The notes under the pieces were generated by a model. That model saw only the letters and a program-made list of their open reading frames with translations. It ran no database searches and was not told where the DNA came from. From NCBI GenBank assembly GCA_947474415.1, contig CANJKD010000092.1, positions 1 through 7,717 on the forward strand: a DNA stretch of 7,717 nt, written 5' to 3'. The position numbers and the translations under genes are program-made. The first letter of the stretch is position 1, and each line of letters opens with the position of its first letter. Positions 6,746-7,717 of this stretch are shown one piece after another. The stretch comes from Burkholderiales bacterium. Its GTDB lineage: Bacteria > Pseudomonadota > Gammaproteobacteria > Burkholderiales > Burkholderiaceae_C.

Positions 6746-7645
6746 TCAATCCAGCTCGGCCAGCAGCCGCGCCATCGTCGCCGCGTTGCGCTGGCCCTGG
6801 TCTTCCATGTTGTTGTTGAAGACCACGTGCGTGTTCAACGCACCGAGTGCGAGGCGCGCCGTGTGGCCCGCCAGATCGGCCAGTTCGTCGTCCGGGTAGT
6901 CGTAGTTGAAACGGTCCGACGCGGCGGTCGCACCTTTCACGTTCCAGGTGCCACTGTTGCGCCCGTGCAGCCGCAGCAGCGCGAAGTTCGGGTGCGTCAC
7001 TTCCCAGATCGCCGGCACGCTGTTCGTGAACCCCTGGGGCCCGTCGACCACCGTGTGCACCACGCCCAGCTCGCGCTCGAAGGCCAGCGTGGGTTCGGCG
7101 TGGCCCTGCGCGAACCAGCTTTGGTGGCGGAACTCGACGCTCAATGTGTGGCCCGCCATGCGCTCCACGCAATGCGCCAGATGCGCGTGGCCGGCCGCAT
7201 TGCACACCAGCCATGGCGGGAACTGGAAGTGCACGAGACCGAGCTTGCCGGCCGCCCGCAAGGGCTGCAGTGCTTCGATGAAGCGGCGCCACAACTCGTC
7301 GCGCAACTCGGTGGCCAGGTCCTTGTAGTAGAGGTTCGCCTTGCTCGATGGCGGCAGCACGGCACGGATGTCCTTGTGCAGCACGATCGGCGAAGTCTGG
7401 TGGCCGGTGAAGATGCGGAAGGCCTTCACGTTCATCGTGAAGTGGTTCGGCGTGCGCTCGGCCCAGAGCTGCGCGGTCGCGGGCGAGGGCATCGCGTAGT
7501 AGCTCGAATCGACTTCGACGAGCGGGAACTGCGATGCGTAGTAGCGCAGCCGCGCCTCCGCCGTGTTCGTGCCAGGTGGGTAGAAACGCCCGCAGGCGAT
7601 CAGTGTCTTGTCGGTCCACGATGCAGTGCCCACCCACATGCCCAT
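6746..7645 (-). CDS. DUF72 family protein (YecE-like, TIM-barrel)
   Basis: The 299-residue protein matches the DUF72/YecE family along its length. GTASWTD (6-12) corresponds to the N-terminal GTSGWSY-like motif. RFYPPGTNTAEARLRYYA (20-37), FPLVEVDSSYY (40-50) and NVKAFRIFT (72-80) follow, then FQFPPWL (140-146), LSVEFRHQSWF (168-178), LLRLHGRN (223-230) and VVFNNNMEDQGQRNA (274-288). The usual family length is about 240-300 residues. Members fold as a TIM barrel resembling sugar isomerases or endonuclease IV, but no reaction is established, so no function is assigned. The start at 7645 has a strong Shine-Dalgarno seven bases upstream. The next ATG, at 7639, would be 13 bases away, and the one at 7675 lies upstream of the ribosome site. 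The gene is followed after 23 bp by the 100-residue unknown gene on the same strand. Confidence 0.9.
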   Translation of the reverse strand: MGMWVGTASWTDKTLIACGRFYPPGTNTAEARLRYYASQFPLVEVDSSYYAMPSPATAQLWAERTPNHFTMNVKAFRIFTGHQTSPIVLHKDIRAVLPPSSKANLYYKDLATELRDELWRRFIEALQPLRAAGKLGLVHFQFPPWLVCNAAGHAHLAHCVERMAGHTLSVEFRHQSWFAQGHAEPTLAFERELGVVHTVVDGPQGFTNSVPAIWEVTHPNFALLRLHGRNSGTWNVKGATAASDRFNYDYPDDELADLAGHTARLALGALNTHVVFNNNMEDQGQRNAATMARLLAELD

Positions 7646-7652
7646 GCGCTGT

Positions 7653-7659
7653 CCTCCTC
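7653..7659 (-). promoter_or_regulatory. Strong ribosome binding site deciding the DUF72 start
   Basis: On the minus strand this reads GAGGAGG, a strong anti-16S match, with seven bases between it and the ATG ending at 7645. It favours that start over the in-frame ATGs at 7639 and 7675. Between it and the right edge (7660-7717) I see no convincing promoter. Confidence 0.8.
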
Positions 7660-7717
7660 GGCTGTTTCCGCGCAAGCGTAGCGCACGCGCCAGCGGCAGC
7701 GCCGGACTGGATACAAC

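Noticed and set aside
6420..7637. Extending the 100-residue unknown protein to a 405-residue protein in the same frame
   Set aside because: The extra sequence lies entirely inside the DUF72 gene in another frame, is Arg/Ala/Gly-rich, and matches nothing.

Overview
This is a GC-rich chromosomal stretch with dense coding and strong third-position G/C bias. The protein families and sequence style suggest a betaproteobacterium of the order Burkholderiales (Rubrivivax/Leptothrix-like). That placement is inferred from style and was not checked by a search. I see no insertion sequence, phage gene, CRISPR array, tRNA or rRNA. It reads as ordinary housekeeping and metabolic chromosome with a few points worth a second look.

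Layout. (1) A universal stress protein (UspA family) gene on the minus strand is cut by the left edge (1-275). (2) A 197-bp divergent intergenic region follows. It holds a near-perfect FNR/Anr-type box (425-438) and a weaker sigma-54-like -24/-12 element facing the usp gene (345-360). (3) A large plus-strand gene (473-3286) encodes an NDP-forming acyl-CoA synthetase fused to a C-terminal GNAT acetyltransferase, the architecture of the Pat/PatZ protein acetyltransferases. An unusual insert of about 35 residues sits in its CoA-binding loop. (4) A ferredoxin/flavodoxin-NADP+ reductase gene, fpr (3354-4130), comes next. (5) A SUV3-type superfamily 2 RNA helicase (4169-6391) follows 38 bp later. 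(6) A minus-strand pair converges on the helicase: a DUF72 (YecE-like) protein (6746-7645) and, 23 bp downstream of it, a 100-residue protein of unknown function (6420-6722).

How the genes may work together. The usp gene and the acyl-CoA synthetase/acetyltransferase gene diverge from one control region with an oxygen-sensor-type operator. This fits a low-oxygen or energy-stress response acting on acyl-CoA metabolism and protein acetylation. The box position suits class II activation of the synthetase gene, which has no visible Shine-Dalgarno sequence and could be leaderless. The fpr and helicase genes are close enough to be co-transcribed, but I see no functional reason for the pairing. The DUF72 gene and the small gene look like a two-gene operon. 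A structured inverted repeat covers the convergent junction at 6381-6416.

I found no convincing new multi-gene system. The best leads are the FNR-type operator and the structured in-frame insert in the synthetase gene.
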